A DNA stretch of 64,000 nt from the NCBI RefSeq assembly GCF_000963925.1, contig NZ_BAMV01000007.1, forward strand, positions 1 to 64,000, written 5' to 3'. This stretch comes from Acetobacter cibinongensis (GTDB lineage: Bacteria; Pseudomonadota; Alphaproteobacteria; Acetobacterales; Acetobacteraceae). The position numbers and the translations under genes were made by a program. The notes beneath the pieces are model-generated. The model searched no databases and was not told where the DNA came from. It saw only the letters and a program-made list of their open reading frames with translations. The first letter of the stretch is position 1, and every line of letters begins with the position of its first letter. Shown piece after piece: positions 1-9,057 of this stretch.

Positions 1-5
1 CGAAG

Positions 6-479
6 GTGTTGCGACGACCGGTTGAATCCGCCCTCTACAGGAAGGTACGCTCCATTACACAGGACACTGATGCAGAAGACCATGTGCAATCTGCGCTGAT
101 GCGTTTTCTGGAAAAAAAACCGGCAGATGTGGATAATAAGGAAGCTTATGTTGTGAGAAGTGCTGTCAATAAGGCAAGCAACTCACGGCGGCATAGAAGC
201 ATTGTGCAAATCCTTTCTATCCATAAAGACTATGATATTTTAGAAGAGGAAGCCTGCCCGAACCCGTTACCTGACGAAGTTTATTCTGCACGGCAGAGAT
301 TTGAAAAACTTCAAGAGGGTTATAACCAGTTACCCGAGAGAACCAGACAGATACTTTTTTTGCATCGTATCGAAAAAGTGCATTACAAAGATATTGCACT
401 CCAATTAGGTATCAGTGAAAGCGCTGTCGAAAAGCATATTGCAAAAGCTCTCGTCTTTTTAAGCACATGGATTGAATAG
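6..479 (+). CDS. ECF RNA polymerase sigma factor, FecI-like (5' end probably outside window)
   Basis: An extracytoplasmic-function sigma factor that would direct RNA polymerase to a small regulon, usually iron or TonB-receptor genes in the FecI group. The first part (about residues 5-65) resembles sigma region 2. The C-terminal part (about 105-155) has a region-4 helix-turn-helix with LPERTRQILFLHRIE followed by YKDIALQLGISESAVEKHI, typical of FecI-like factors. The frame is open to the window edge and the first usable codon is a GTG at base 6 without a visible ribosome binding site, so the true start probably lies to the left. Its stop overlaps the GTG start of the FecR-like gene by one base, so the two are translationally coupled. 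Family assignment is firm; the target genes are unknown. Confidence 0.87.
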   Translation: MLRRPVESALYRKVRSITQDTDAEDHVQSALMRFLEKKPADVDNKEAYVVRSAVNKASNSRRHRSIVQILSIHKDYDILEEEACPNPLPDEVYSARQRFEKLQEGYNQLPERTRQILFLHRIEKVHYKDIALQLGISESAVEKHIAKALVFLSTWIE

Positions 480-1435
480 TGACACACCACACGCCAGACC
501 AACAGATACGGCAAGACGCTGCAGACTGGATAGTGCGGCTGCATGCGGAATATGTGTCAGAGCAGGATAAGGCCGCATTTTGTTCCTGGCTGGAAGAAGA
601 TCCCCGTCATGCCACTCTGTTTGAACGTGTCTCAGACAGTTGGGACCTGATTGCAGGTGTGGCCAAACCTGTGCCGCACTATTCTGCCCCGGCCTTAGTC
701 AAAACACATCATACGCCCAATACCACCAAATTGCGCAGGCGTGCTTTGCTGCCATTACTGGTTGCTGGTGTAGGTGGGCTCATACTGTCTTACCCACGTA
801 ATTCTGTTGCGTCCCGCGTGCTGAAAACCGGTACAGGGCAGACACTCACCCATACACAATCCAATGGCGTAGAGTGGCGTCTGGACACGGATACCATTTT
901 ACTTCTCAATGAACAGACCATGACAAGCAGACTGCTACGGGGGCAGATCTGCCTTAACTGCCCTGAGGCGACACCCATAAAACTTATGGTTGGTAATTTG
1001 GAGGCGACCATACAAAAAGCAGGCCGTTTTGATGCAAGCCTGACAGATACCACCTGCGAACTTCTAGCTATTTCAGGCCAGTTTTCTATACAAAACACAG
1101 GAACTCTCCCTGCCGCACGCGTTATTACGCAGGGCGAACGGGTTGCTTTGGCGCAAAATAATACGTTGGTGACTGATAAGCCCAACATGCGTGACCGGGC
1201 ATCATGGACGCAAGGTTATCTGGTATTCCACGACAGATCAGTTTTGGATATTTCAAAAAATATCAACCGCTACTCCAACAAGAAAATTAAAATTCTTTCC
1301 AAAGATATTGAAACAAAAAAAATGAATGGTGTTTATTACATTTCTCAAAATAAAGAGTTTTTGGAGATGCTTTCAACACTCCTCAAAATTCAAGTTCATG
1401 AAACTGAAAATGAATATCTGCTCTATGCCGTTTGA
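479..1435 (+). CDS. FecR-family anti-sigma factor / sigma regulator
   Basis: An inner-membrane regulator that holds or activates the ECF sigma factor encoded just upstream. The N-terminal cytoplasmic part (about residues 8-55, with AADWIVRLHAEYVSEQD and FCSWLEEDPRHATLFERV) matches the DUF4880 region of FecR proteins. One membrane segment lies at about 90-105, followed by a periplasmic FecR domain (about 115-220) and a C-terminal stretch resembling an STN-type domain. The start is a GTG overlapping the upstream stop. In Fec-type systems a TonB receptor carrying an N-terminal signalling domain normally follows. Here the next gene is a convergent SDR oxidoreductase, so the partner receptor must be elsewhere. 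Confident at family level. Confidence 0.87.
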   Translation: MTHHTPDQQIRQDAADWIVRLHAEYVSEQDKAAFCSWLEEDPRHATLFERVSDSWDLIAGVAKPVPHYSAPALVKTHHTPNTTKLRRRALLPLLVAGVGGLILSYPRNSVASRVLKTGTGQTLTHTQSNGVEWRLDTDTILLLNEQTMTSRLLRGQICLNCPEATPIKLMVGNLEATIQKAGRFDASLTDTTCELLAISGQFSIQNTGTLPAARVITQGERVALAQNNTLVTDKPNMRDRASWTQGYLVFHDRSVLDISKNINRYSNKKIKILSKDIETKKMNGVYYISQNKEFLEMLSTLLKIQVHETENEYLLYAV

Positions 1436-1554
1436 TTGCTGACTTGAAACGCGGTGGTCTCTTCTGATTAAACCTCATCGGGTTCCGCCGTGCTGCTCAG
1501 CTTTTAATGCGCTTCTAGAGAACAGTAGTTTGTGAGACTTACATTAAATATGAC

Positions 1555-1585
1555 TAGAGGGGGTAAAATTTTAACTCCCCCCCTA
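1555..1585. terminator. Candidate hairpin between convergent genes
   Basis: A G-rich arm at 1555-1563 can pair with a C-rich arm at 1577-1585 with one A-C mismatch around a 13-base AT loop. It sits between the convergent fecR-like and SDR genes, where a shared terminator is expected. There is no clear T-run on either side, so this is weak. Confidence 0.35.
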
Positions 1586-1622
1586 AAATTGGTTAGTCCT
1601 ACGAAATTAGTTTATTCCTGCC

Positions 1623-2369
1623 TTACCAACCCTGTTCCGTTGGAAGCACGAACAGTTCTGCGACATCCATTCTATCCGGGGCTTTGAGGGCGAAGAGGAT
1701 AGTTTCTGCAATATCGTCACCTTGCAGAAAAGTCATTGATTTTTCCAACTCGTCCATCTGCTGGCGGTAATTGGCGTCTGTAATCTGGTCATAGAGTTCT
1801 GACTTTACCGCACCCGGTTGAATGCAGGTTACCCGGATGGAGTGTTTGGGGCCAACCTCCATTCTCAGTCCGTCAGAAAATGCTGTAACAGCCGCTTTTG
1901 TCGCGCAATACACAGCAAGGCCCTTAAAGACTTTCCTCCCCGCGATAGAGGACATGTTGAATATATGGCCAGATTTCTGCTCTATCATGAGCGGGAGTGC
2001 GGCTGCGGTAGCATTGAGAACACCACTTATATTGACATCCACCATGCGCTGCCACTCATCCACTTTCAGGGCATCAACATCGGACAACGGCATAAGGCCC
2101 GCATTATTAACGAGCACGTCAATTCGGCCAAACTCCGCAATAAGTGTTTGTACGGCAGCTTTGCAGGATGCGAGGTCGGTCACGTCTGTTTGCAACGCCA
2201 TGGCTTTCCCACCAGCATTGGTAATTTCAGTCACCAATGCCTCTAGCCTATCAGCTCGGCGGGCTGCCAACCCGACTTTCAGGCCTTCTGCGGCAAGTTT
2301 GCGTGCTGTTGCAGCCCCGATCCCGCTGGAAGCACCCGTAACCAGAGCAACTTTATCTGTAATCATCAT
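1623..2369 (-). CDS. SDR-family NAD(P)-dependent oxidoreductase
   Basis: A classical short-chain dehydrogenase/reductase of 248 residues. It has the cofactor motif TGASSGIG (11-18), NNAG (88-91), a catalytic Asn near 113, Ser near 140-141 and the YxxxK pair Tyr154/Lys158. Arginines at 38-39 after the second beta strand suggest a preference for NADP(H). Overall it resembles the YdfG-like group acting on hydroxy acids or simple alcohols, but the substrate cannot be read from sequence. It is divergent from the AraC-type gene starting at 2520 across about 150 bases, so that regulator may control it. Cytoplasmic. Family firm, substrate unknown. Confidence 0.9.
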   Translation of the reverse strand: MMITDKVALVTGASSGIGAATARKLAAEGLKVGLAARRADRLEALVTEITNAGGKAMALQTDVTDLASCKAAVQTLIAEFGRIDVLVNNAGLMPLSDVDALKVDEWQRMVDVNISGVLNATAAALPLMIEQKSGHIFNMSSIAGRKVFKGLAVYCATKAAVTAFSDGLRMEVGPKHSIRVTCIQPGAVKSELYDQITDANYRQQMDELEKSMTFLQGDDIAETILFALKAPDRMDVAELFVLPTEQGW

Positions 2370-2519
2370 AACTATTATGCCTCATGGTCTTTTTTGACGA
2401 AAAATAACCAGAGAATACTGACTTATCCGAACACTATCTGTCTTTTACTCTCTTGCTGAAACTATTGTTACTTTGCGCTAAACTTGTTTTCCAAGAGTAA
2501 GGAAAAGGGATATATCGTC

Positions 2520-3443
2520 ATGCTGCCTTCACACCACTTTGCTGCACGCACGGCGGGCCTGACGCTGGAGCAGCATATTCCCGGCCAGAAAATTGTGCAG
2601 AGCACCGGAGAAGCGTGGAAAGAAGCAGAAGCACAGATATTCTGCCGCCCTGTTGAAGAAGAAGAGGTGCTGGTGCCTGCGGTTGCTGACCCGCTGCTTG
2701 TCTGGGTTCTTTCTGGCGAAGCAAAGATTGAGGAGCGCGAGCTATCTGGTCAGTGGCTACACAGTGACGCAAAAGCAGGCTGCTTTTTCCTCACTCAGAC
2801 TGAAGCGCCCTACCTGATGCGTTGGAAGGCGAAACAGGACACCCCCTTTGAAGTGCTGCACTTGTACCTCGGGCTGCCTCTTGTAAACCGTGCGGCACGC
2901 TCTCTGGGGCTCACGCCCTCACGGTGCCGTATGCAGGATGTGTCTGGCGCGCGGGACACGTTCATAGCGGGAGTTCTGAGCGGTCTTGTGGCTGAAATAC
3001 GCTCTGACACTCCAGACAACAGACTGTTCATCAATGGTCTTCTCGAAAGTCTGACAATTCATCTTTTACGCTGTTACGCCACTACGCAGTCTACCCCCAC
3101 TGCAAAAGGGGTGCATTTGCCAGCATGGAAACTCCGTAAGGTACTGAGCTATATGGAAGAGCATCTGGCGTTACCTTTTGACCTGGATAGTCTTACAGCC
3201 CTGTGCGGCATGAGCCGTTTTCATTTTAGTCGGTCCTTCCACACAACAATGGGCCAAAGCCCTTCAAGTTGGTTTATACGTCGCCGGATTGAGCAGGCAG
3301 CCATATTATTGCGCCAGACCACTCTGTCAGTAATCGAGATTGCCTTGAGTGTCGGATACGAGAACCCAAGTCATTTTTCTAATGTTTTTCGCAAAATAAT
3401 GGGTGTGACGCCGCGACATTACAGGAAGCGTCAAGAGCCATAA
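2520..3443 (+). CDS. AraC-family transcriptional regulator
   Basis: A 307-residue activator-type regulator. The C-terminal ~100 residues carry two helix-turn-helix motifs, with MSRFHFSRSFHTTMGQSPSSWFIRRRIEQA and then IEIALSVGYENPSHFSNVFRK and GVTPRHYRK, the standard AraC/XylS signature. The N-terminal part is a cupin-like effector domain; its ligand is unknown. The ATG at 2520 is preferred over the in-frame TTG at 2484 because a purine-rich GGAAAAGGGA stretch lies about 10 bases before it. It is divergent from the SDR gene and only four bases upstream of the porin frame, so both are plausible targets. Confidence 0.88.
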   Translation: MLPSHHFAARTAGLTLEQHIPGQKIVQSTGEAWKEAEAQIFCRPVEEEEVLVPAVADPLLVWVLSGEAKIEERELSGQWLHSDAKAGCFFLTQTEAPYLMRWKAKQDTPFEVLHLYLGLPLVNRAARSLGLTPSRCRMQDVSGARDTFIAGVLSGLVAEIRSDTPDNRLFINGLLESLTIHLLRCYATTQSTPTAKGVHLPAWKLRKVLSYMEEHLALPFDLDSLTALCGMSRFHFSRSFHTTMGQSPSSWFIRRRIEQAAILLRQTTLSVIEIALSVGYENPSHFSNVFRKIMGVTPRHYRKRQEP

Positions 3444-3447
3444 AACG

Positions 3448-4818
3448 ATGCGGCTTTTGCCTTGTACTATCAGCCTTGCAGGAAAGTCAGGCTCCGTAGC
3501 AACCGACTGCATTGTGCCGTATCCAAAGGATGTATTAGAAAGACTATCCGCCCCTGATATAAAGGGATGTAGCAGCAGCTTACATGTCTGGAAATTTGTT
3601 ATCTGTTATTTGTTACTAAAAATCAGGTGGGCTGCGGCACTGCTGTTGGTTGGTGGCATCGGCTGCATGCAGGTGGCTCGGGCCGCAACTGTACCAAGCT
3701 TTCAGTTTGGTGATGTTACCATCAAACCTTATGCCACAGAGCAGCTTGATATTGGTGGTTTTCCGCAGACCAGCCAGGCTGTGCCGGGTGTTGGCGTGCG
3801 GGCCGGACGTTTGCGGAACGGTGCACGCATTACCATTCATAACCAGATTGAACTTGGCGGTATATGGGACTTTGGCCCGGCGCCCGGTGGCCAAATGCGC
3901 CTGTTTGAAGGACAGGCCAGTTACGTTGGATTAAAACATTTTGTTTTTACAATCGGTATTTTCAAGCCCAGCTTTGGCCTTGAGTCCATGCAGGCTCAAG
4001 GGGATACAACATTTATAGAGCGCTCCAGCATTTCTACCATTACCCGTAATATTGCCGCTGGTATTGAACGGCAAGCTGTGCAGATAGAAGCACATGGTCA
4101 ACGCTACCATGTAGCGCTTTCTGGCACGGCAGGCACGGCCGGACCGGGAGAGAATGGCAACCAGCGCGCCATTGTGTTCCGGCTTGTGGGGGTGCCAATC
4201 CGTATGAAAGATCTTTTAATTCATATTGGTTTTTCGGGCGAATGGGTGTTTCGTGCTGCGCACTCACCGGGTGAAAAACCAGGTATGGCCTTTTCCGATT
4301 ACCCAGAAATGAATGTTGGTCTGACGTCAAAATATTTGAACACGGATAGACTTACGCTCAACAGCGTTGGCGCATTTGGTCTGGAAGCCGCTGCTGCCTG
4401 GAAGCGTTTTCTTTTTCAGGGTGAAGCCTATGACATTGTTGCCAAGAGGTCTGTAGAAAATGATACGCGCCACCTGAACTTTTCCGGGTGGTATGCGCAA
4501 ACCAGCTATACGCTTATTGGCAAAGCACGCCAGTGGAAGTCCCGCGCGGCAGCGTTCTCATCTCCGGTATGTGATAAAAAGCAGGATGTGCTGTGCCATG
4601 GCAGTGGTGTACTGGAAGCTGCTGCACGCTATTCTGAAGCGAACCTGCATTCTGGCAGTATCAATGGAGGCCAACAAAAGGCGTGGTCCGCCACGCTGAA
4701 CTGGTGGCCTGTCGATATTTTAAAAATTGCACTGCAATATGAGTATGGGACAATACAGGGCGGCCGAAAGCCGGAAAACTTTCATGCCATTTTGTCTATG
4801 ATACAAATTAAGTTTTAA
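3448..4818 (+). CDS. OprP/OprO-like outer membrane porin
   Basis: A beta-barrel porin of the phosphate-selective OprP/OprO type. Mature sequence begins near residue 80, after a signal segment at about 57-79 (WAAALLLVGGIGCMQVARA). It contains GVRAGRLRNGARITIHNQIELG, GIFKPSFGLESM and the terminal IQIKF with a C-terminal Phe, the usual outer-membrane insertion signal. The open frame begins four bases after the AraC-type stop, but the first ~55 residues do not look like a leader. A TTG at 3610 would give a clean signal peptide, so the true start is uncertain. Substrate is probably an anion; phosphate is inferred from family only. Confidence 0.72.
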   Translation: MRLLPCTISLAGKSGSVATDCIVPYPKDVLERLSAPDIKGCSSSLHVWKFVICYLLLKIRWAAALLLVGGIGCMQVARAATVPSFQFGDVTIKPYATEQLDIGGFPQTSQAVPGVGVRAGRLRNGARITIHNQIELGGIWDFGPAPGGQMRLFEGQASYVGLKHFVFTIGIFKPSFGLESMQAQGDTTFIERSSISTITRNIAAGIERQAVQIEAHGQRYHVALSGTAGTAGPGENGNQRAIVFRLVGVPIRMKDLLIHIGFSGEWVFRAAHSPGEKPGMAFSDYPEMNVGLTSKYLNTDRLTLNSVGAFGLEAAAAWKRFLFQGEAYDIVAKRSVENDTRHLNFSGWYAQTSYTLIGKARQWKSRAAAFSSPVCDKKQDVLCHGSGVLEAAARYSEANLHSGSINGGQQKAWSATLNWWPVDILKIALQYEYGTIQGGRKPENFHAILSMIQIKF

Positions 4819-4830
4819 AAACTGAAGCTG

Positions 4831-4869
4831 TAGCGGTGCGGCTAAGACCCGAACCAGCCTTAACCGCTA
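4831..4869. terminator. Hairpin between convergent porin and glycosyltransferase genes
   Basis: TAGCGGT at 4831-4837 pairs with ACCGCTA at 4863-4869, and inside it GGCT (4840-4843) pairs with AGCC (4855-4858). Its place between two convergent stops fits a shared terminator, but no long T-run follows on either strand. Confidence 0.45.
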
Positions 4870-4887
4870 TCATAGCCCTTCCTCAGG

Positions 4888-6183
4888 TCATACGCTGTTT
4901 GACGTCAGGCCTGCCTGCAAAAGCTTTAGCTTACCAATGACTTGTGCACCTGTGATAAGGCGGGTGCATTCAAACTGGCGTGGCGTATTGGCGTGTCTGG
5001 GGCACCATAGGAAGTCATGGTGATCAAAGCGTAACTTGGGGTCATTCCAGCAGGAGTTGCAGGTATGCCAGTTAATAACGCGATACGGAGTTTCAAATTC
5101 GTTTGTCGGGTGGGTAAAACCTGAAATCATGACTATGGGCGTACCGGCAGACCAGGCCAGCCATGCCAGGCCGGAACTGTTGCCAATAAAAAAGGCCGCA
5201 TGCTTCATCCATCTTGCCCGCTCGACCAACGGATGATTGCCTGTTAGATCCTCCACGCCATGAGGGATATGATTCCAGACAATACCAGTGCCATGAACGG
5301 GTTTTTGGTCAATACACACCACCCGGTAGCCCTGCCCTTTTAGCCAGGCAATAACTTCTGCCCAACCGGTGGGATTGTTCCAGTATTTGCACTGGGAAGA
5401 GGCCTGCACGGCAATGCAGACATAAGGTTCTGCAATTGGACGCCCTTCATCCGGGAAGGTAATTTTTGCTGGCTCTTCGGCCGGGCTAACACCCAGAATA
5501 TAGGCTGCCGTTTTATGCAGCCCCACAAACCGGAAATCGGTTGGCTGCCAGTCACAGGCTGTATCGTCAAAAAAGAGACCGATATTGTAAGTGGCATATA
5601 CGGTCTGGGCCAGTTTCTGCTCTACTACTTCTTCATGTGTGACAAACCTGATGTGAGGGTAAGCCGCTTCAAAAAGTGGGCGAATAAGGTTTGAGAGCGC
5701 ACAGATGACGTGTGCCCCCCGCTGCTCTGTAAAGCGGGCGGCATAAGGCATCCAGGCCAGGGTGTCACCCAGTGTTCCTATAGGGAACTGGATCAGGACA
5801 GTCTTGCCTGTCGCATCATATTTATAAGAAAAAACCAGCTCCTCTGGGGTGCCTGTCCGCTCTTTCCAGACATCAATCTGGAAGCGGATAAACCAGCGCT
5901 TGCTGGACATGACAAAGCCTTCTGCAATACCGCTTTGTTCAAACAGAACATTCCCGGTATCCATGTCTTTCAGACGAATATGCCATGTGCACCCCGCTTC
6001 TGCCGGTAGACGCATGCGGCAGCCAGCGTTGAAGTCAAACGTTATACCGTGAGGGGCCTGTTGCGTTGGTGTTTCCCACGGCAGGGGGTACGGCTGCGGT
6101 TGAGCCTGCACTGGGGCTGTCTGCGCTGAGGATGTTTGTGGCGTATTTTCAGAAGTGGTGGGGGTGTCAGATGTGGCAGGCAT
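4888..6183 (-). CDS. Autotransporter O-heptosyltransferase-like protein (BAHT family, TibC-like)
   Basis: A GT-B type glycosyltransferase of 431 residues like the heptosyltransferases that modify AIDA/TibA-type autotransporter adhesins. After a low-complexity Thr/Gln/Pro N-terminus (about 1-45) comes a strand-rich domain and then the catalytic part. ADP-heptose-transferase-like signatures include FPIGTLGDTLAWMPYA, VQASSQCKYWNNPTGW and FFIGNSSGLAWLAWSAG. The C-terminal region has four conserved cysteines (CNSC, then FLWC and FEC), matching the iron-binding finger described in TibC. The protein is cytoplasmic in this family. No autotransporter gene is adjacent, so the acceptor is unknown. Confidence 0.82.
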   Translation of the reverse strand: MPATSDTPTTSENTPQTSSAQTAPVQAQPQPYPLPWETPTQQAPHGITFDFNAGCRMRLPAEAGCTWHIRLKDMDTGNVLFEQSGIAEGFVMSSKRWFIRFQIDVWKERTGTPEELVFSYKYDATGKTVLIQFPIGTLGDTLAWMPYAARFTEQRGAHVICALSNLIRPLFEAAYPHIRFVTHEEVVEQKLAQTVYATYNIGLFFDDTACDWQPTDFRFVGLHKTAAYILGVSPAEEPAKITFPDEGRPIAEPYVCIAVQASSQCKYWNNPTGWAEVIAWLKGQGYRVVCIDQKPVHGTGIVWNHIPHGVEDLTGNHPLVERARWMKHAAFFIGNSSGLAWLAWSAGTPIVMISGFTHPTNEFETPYRVINWHTCNSCWNDPKLRFDHHDFLWCPRHANTPRQFECTRLITGAQVIGKLKLLQAGLTSNSV

Positions 6184-6626
6184 GGAAAACTATGCTCCTG
6201 ATATTTCTCTCGTTTCAAACAGGAAAATCAGGCCGTCCAAAGCTTTCATTTCACACATTATCCACACTGCATCGTCAAATTTGTTGGTGATTTTTTATCA
6301 TATCAATAGGAAAACGAGTCAACTGCTAATGGCCGGCCCTAACTGTCAGGCATGTCTCGCTTCCAAAGAGGCATTATATTTTTTGAGAATGTAGGCTGTC
6401 ACACAGCTAAACCCACGCACCTATACTGGGTATCTGGGCAAGCGGACACCCAAGGCTGTTGGCGTGAGGAGAGCATTAAAGGGAGCCAGCAGATGTAAAT
6501 GCCGTGTGGTTTTTAATGCTGAACTAAACCGCACGGCTTATATGTTTGGGGCTACAATGGGTTTTGACACCGCACTGTAGCCCCAACATTATAAGTACCT
6601 TAGTCTAACTGAGGCCAGACGCGGAA
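6184..6626. other. 443-base intergenic region with a cluster of hairpins; possible structured RNA
   Basis: No credible protein gene. Several inverted repeats stand in series. GCTGT/ACAGC is at 6395-6407. CACGC near 6414 can pair with GCGTG near 6462. A 12-base stem with one mismatch is at 6501-6512/6526-6537. GGGGCTACA/TGTAGCCCC is at 6548-6556/6576-6584. On the plus strand a TTGAGA box (6383-6388) stands 17 bases before GCTAAA (6406-6411), a weak promoter-like pair that would start a transcript near 6415. Neither strong stem has a T-run, so they do not read as simple terminators. A guaA terminator or an untranslated small RNA are both possible. I could not match it to 6S, SRP, RNase P or tmRNA. 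Confidence 0.35.
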
Positions 6627-8228
6627 TCATTCCCACTCGATTGTACCGGGGGGTTTGGACGTGATGTCGTAGGTGACGCGGTTGATGCCGCGTACTTCGT
6701 TGACAATACGGCCTGCCACACGGTTTAGGAAATTGAAGTCGAAGGGATAGACTTCTGCTGTCATGCCATCCGTGCTTGTTACGGCGCGCAGGGCACAGGC
6801 CTGATCGTAAGTGCGGCCATCCCCCATGACGCCCACTGTCCGGACCGGCAACAACACCGCGAAGGCCTGCCAGATAGCATCGTACAGACCAGCAGCACGG
6901 ATTTCTTCCAGAAAGACGGAGTCTACACGGCGCAGCAGGTCAAGTTTGTCCCGTGTGATGTCACCGGGGATACGGATGGCCAGACCTGGCCCTGGGAAGG
7001 GGTGACGGCCAACAATGACTTCAGGAATATCCAGTTCACGACCAAGGTCGCGCACTTCGTCCTTGAACAGTTCACGCAGTGGTTCCACCAGCTTCATGTT
7101 CATGCGTTCCGGCAGGCCGCCCACGTTATGGTGCGACTTGATGGTAACGGACGGGCCACCCGTGAAGCTGACGCTCTCAATAACGTCTGGATACAGCGTG
7201 CCCTGTGCCAGGAACTGCGCACCACCCAGCTTGCCAGCTTCTTCTTCAAACACTTCAACAAACAGACGACCAATGGTCTTGCGTTTAATTTCCGGGTCCG
7301 TCACGCCTTCAAGGGCTTTAAGGAAGATGTCTGACGCATCACGGTGCACAAGGCGAATGTTGAAGCGACCACGGAAGGTTTCCACAACCTCCTCGGCTTC
7401 ACCAGCGCGCAGCATCCCGTGGTCAACAAAAATGCAGGTAAGCTGATCACCAATCGCTTCGTGAATCAGCACAGCCGCTACGGACGAATCGACCCCGCCG
7501 GACAGACCGCAAATGACGCGCCCTGTGCCAACCTGTTCCCGAATACGGGCTATTTCCATGTCACGGAAACCAGCCATGGTCCATGTACCAGAGCAGCCAG
7601 CAACATTATGGGTAAAGTTACGCAGCAGTGCGGCACCATGAGGCGTGTGCACAACTTCCGGATGGAACTGCACGCCATACAGACGGCGGCCTTCATCAGC
7701 GATGACGGCGTAGGGCGCACCTTCACTGACTGCTACAATGCGGAAGCCGGGGGGCAGTTCTGCCACGCGGTCACCATGGCTCATCCACACCTGCTCACGG
7801 CCGCCACGCGCCCATGCGCCACGGAACAGGGAGCAATCTTCCAGAATATCAACAAATGCGCGGCCAAATTCACGGTGGTCGGAGCTTTCAACGCGACCGC
7901 CAAGCTGCTGGCACATGGCCTGCTGGCCGTAGCAGATACCGAGTACGGGCACAGCCAGCTCAAACACGACTTCCGGAATACGTGGCGAGTCCGGGTTAGT
8001 TACACTGGCGGGGCCACCAGAGAGAATAATGCCGCGTGGCGCAAAACTGCGGATACGCTCTGCATCAGCCGTGAAAGGCCAGATTTCGCAATAGACACCA
8101 CTTTCACGCACACGGCGCGCAATAAGCTGTGTGACCTGGCTGCCAAAATCCAGAATAAGGATCCGGTCCTGGTGCAGGATTTCTTCCAGCTTGGCGGAGG
8201 CTACGGGCGTCGTATTGTCAACGGGCAT
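6627..8228 (-). CDS. guaA: GMP synthase (glutamine-hydrolysing)
   Basis: Converts XMP to GMP using ATP and glutamine, the last step of guanine nucleotide synthesis. At 533 residues it has the usual two-part architecture. The N-terminal class-I glutamine amidotransferase has LSGGP, GICYGQQ with nucleophile Cys99 and the FHPEV histidine/glutamate pair. The ATP-pyrophosphatase domain follows with SGGVDSS near residue 244, and then the dimerisation domain with HPFPGPGL and the conserved ending KPPGTIEWE. Cytoplasmic. It is transcribed away from the next upstream gene and has no obvious operon partner. Identification is essentially certain. Confidence 0.98.
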   Translation of the reverse strand: MPVDNTTPVASAKLEEILHQDRILILDFGSQVTQLIARRVRESGVYCEIWPFTADAERIRSFAPRGIILSGGPASVTNPDSPRIPEVVFELAVPVLGICYGQQAMCQQLGGRVESSDHREFGRAFVDILEDCSLFRGAWARGGREQVWMSHGDRVAELPPGFRIVAVSEGAPYAVIADEGRRLYGVQFHPEVVHTPHGAALLRNFTHNVAGCSGTWTMAGFRDMEIARIREQVGTGRVICGLSGGVDSSVAAVLIHEAIGDQLTCIFVDHGMLRAGEAEEVVETFRGRFNIRLVHRDASDIFLKALEGVTDPEIKRKTIGRLFVEVFEEEAGKLGGAQFLAQGTLYPDVIESVSFTGGPSVTIKSHHNVGGLPERMNMKLVEPLRELFKDEVRDLGRELDIPEVIVGRHPFPGPGLAIRIPGDITRDKLDLLRRVDSVFLEEIRAAGLYDAIWQAFAVLLPVRTVGVMGDGRTYDQACALRAVTSTDGMTAEVYPFDFNFLNRVAGRIVNEVRGINRVTYDITSKPPGTIEWE

Positions 8229-8460
8229 GGGCTACTGGTCTTTCTGGTCAGCGCCTGAGCGGCATATCAGGTCAAAACACTTATACCGCAAAAGCGCGGC
8301 GGAGTGTTAGACAGGCCATATAAAGCGGCTGCGGGCCGCCGTCACCCCACTATTATAAGGAGGGGTGCGTTGAGAGAGGCCAGGATACAGCCTTTATACC
8401 GCCCTTCTTGCAGCGCAGAGGATGGGGCATCACATAAAGCAGGCAAGAGGAGTGGAAAGA

Positions 8461-8907
8461 ATGGTTGCTGTTTTTTCGGTGCTGGAAAACACTGTGGCAG
8501 GCCGCCTGAAGCAGGCTGCGGGGCTACTCTGTATAGGACTGCTCTGTGGTGCCGCCACCGCAGCCGATGATCCTTATGGAAACTGGACCGGCACACTTGT
8601 GGCAGACAAGGGGCATAACTGCCCGGTCAATGCACCCTCTGTCATGCAGATCATGCCGAAGCATATGCTGTTTGCACCGGAAGATGGTTCCCTGATTTTG
8701 CGCGGCAAGCCGGACAAGGCAACGCAACATTACCACGCGCAATTGCTGATGCAGGATGCAAACCACAAACCGCTTCCCATGGTTTTTGAAGCCCACCCGG
8801 TAGGAAATACCTTTGAAGGTGTGTACGGCACCCCGGAATGCAGAGCGCATATCACGCTGAAACGCCCGGAAAACCACGCTTTCCGGAATTTTGTGGGCAA
8901 TGACTGA
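8461..8907 (+). CDS. Small secreted protein of unknown function
   Basis: Predicted exported protein of 148 residues. A hydrophobic leader (about residues 12-35, GLLCIGLLCGAATAA) ends in an Ala-rich cleavage site before DDPYGNWTGTL. Two cysteines remain in the mature part and could form a disulphide. I do not recognise a family. The GNWTGTL opening and beta-rich character resemble small periplasmic domains that limit lipid or polymer binding, but this is not evidence for function. The ATG at 8461 is chosen over 8422 because AGGAG sits about 10 bases upstream and it puts the leader at the start. It precedes tRNA-Arg by about 70 bases. Confidence 0.65.
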   Translation: MVAVFSVLENTVAGRLKQAAGLLCIGLLCGAATAADDPYGNWTGTLVADKGHNCPVNAPSVMQIMPKHMLFAPEDGSLILRGKPDKATQHYHAQLLMQDANHKPLPMVFEAHPVGNTFEGVYGTPECRAHITLKRPENHAFRNFVGND

Positions 8908-8980
8908 CAAAAAAATTTAAGAAAATTGTAAAAAGGGGGTTGCCAGCCCCCCACGCCTGAACTAGAAACCGCCTCAAGGC

Positions 8981-9057
8981 GCACCCGTAGCTCAACTGGA
9001 TAGAGCACCAGACTACGAATCTGGGGGTTAGGAGTTCGAGTCTCTTCGGGTGCACCA
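8981..9057 (+). tRNA. tRNA-Arg (anticodon ACG)
   Basis: A complete cloverleaf. Acceptor GCACCCG (8981-8987) pairs with CGGGTGC (9047-9053), with discriminator A and encoded CCA (9055-9057). The anticodon stem CCAGA/TCTGG encloses loop CTACGAA with anticodon ACG at 9015-9017. The T loop TTCGAGT is present. The ACG anticodon is normally edited to ICG and reads CGU, CGC and CGA. Confidence 0.96.

Noticed and set aside
7344-8258. 304-codon frame opposite guaA
   Set aside because: Overlaps guaA completely and has no recognisable domain or ribosome site.
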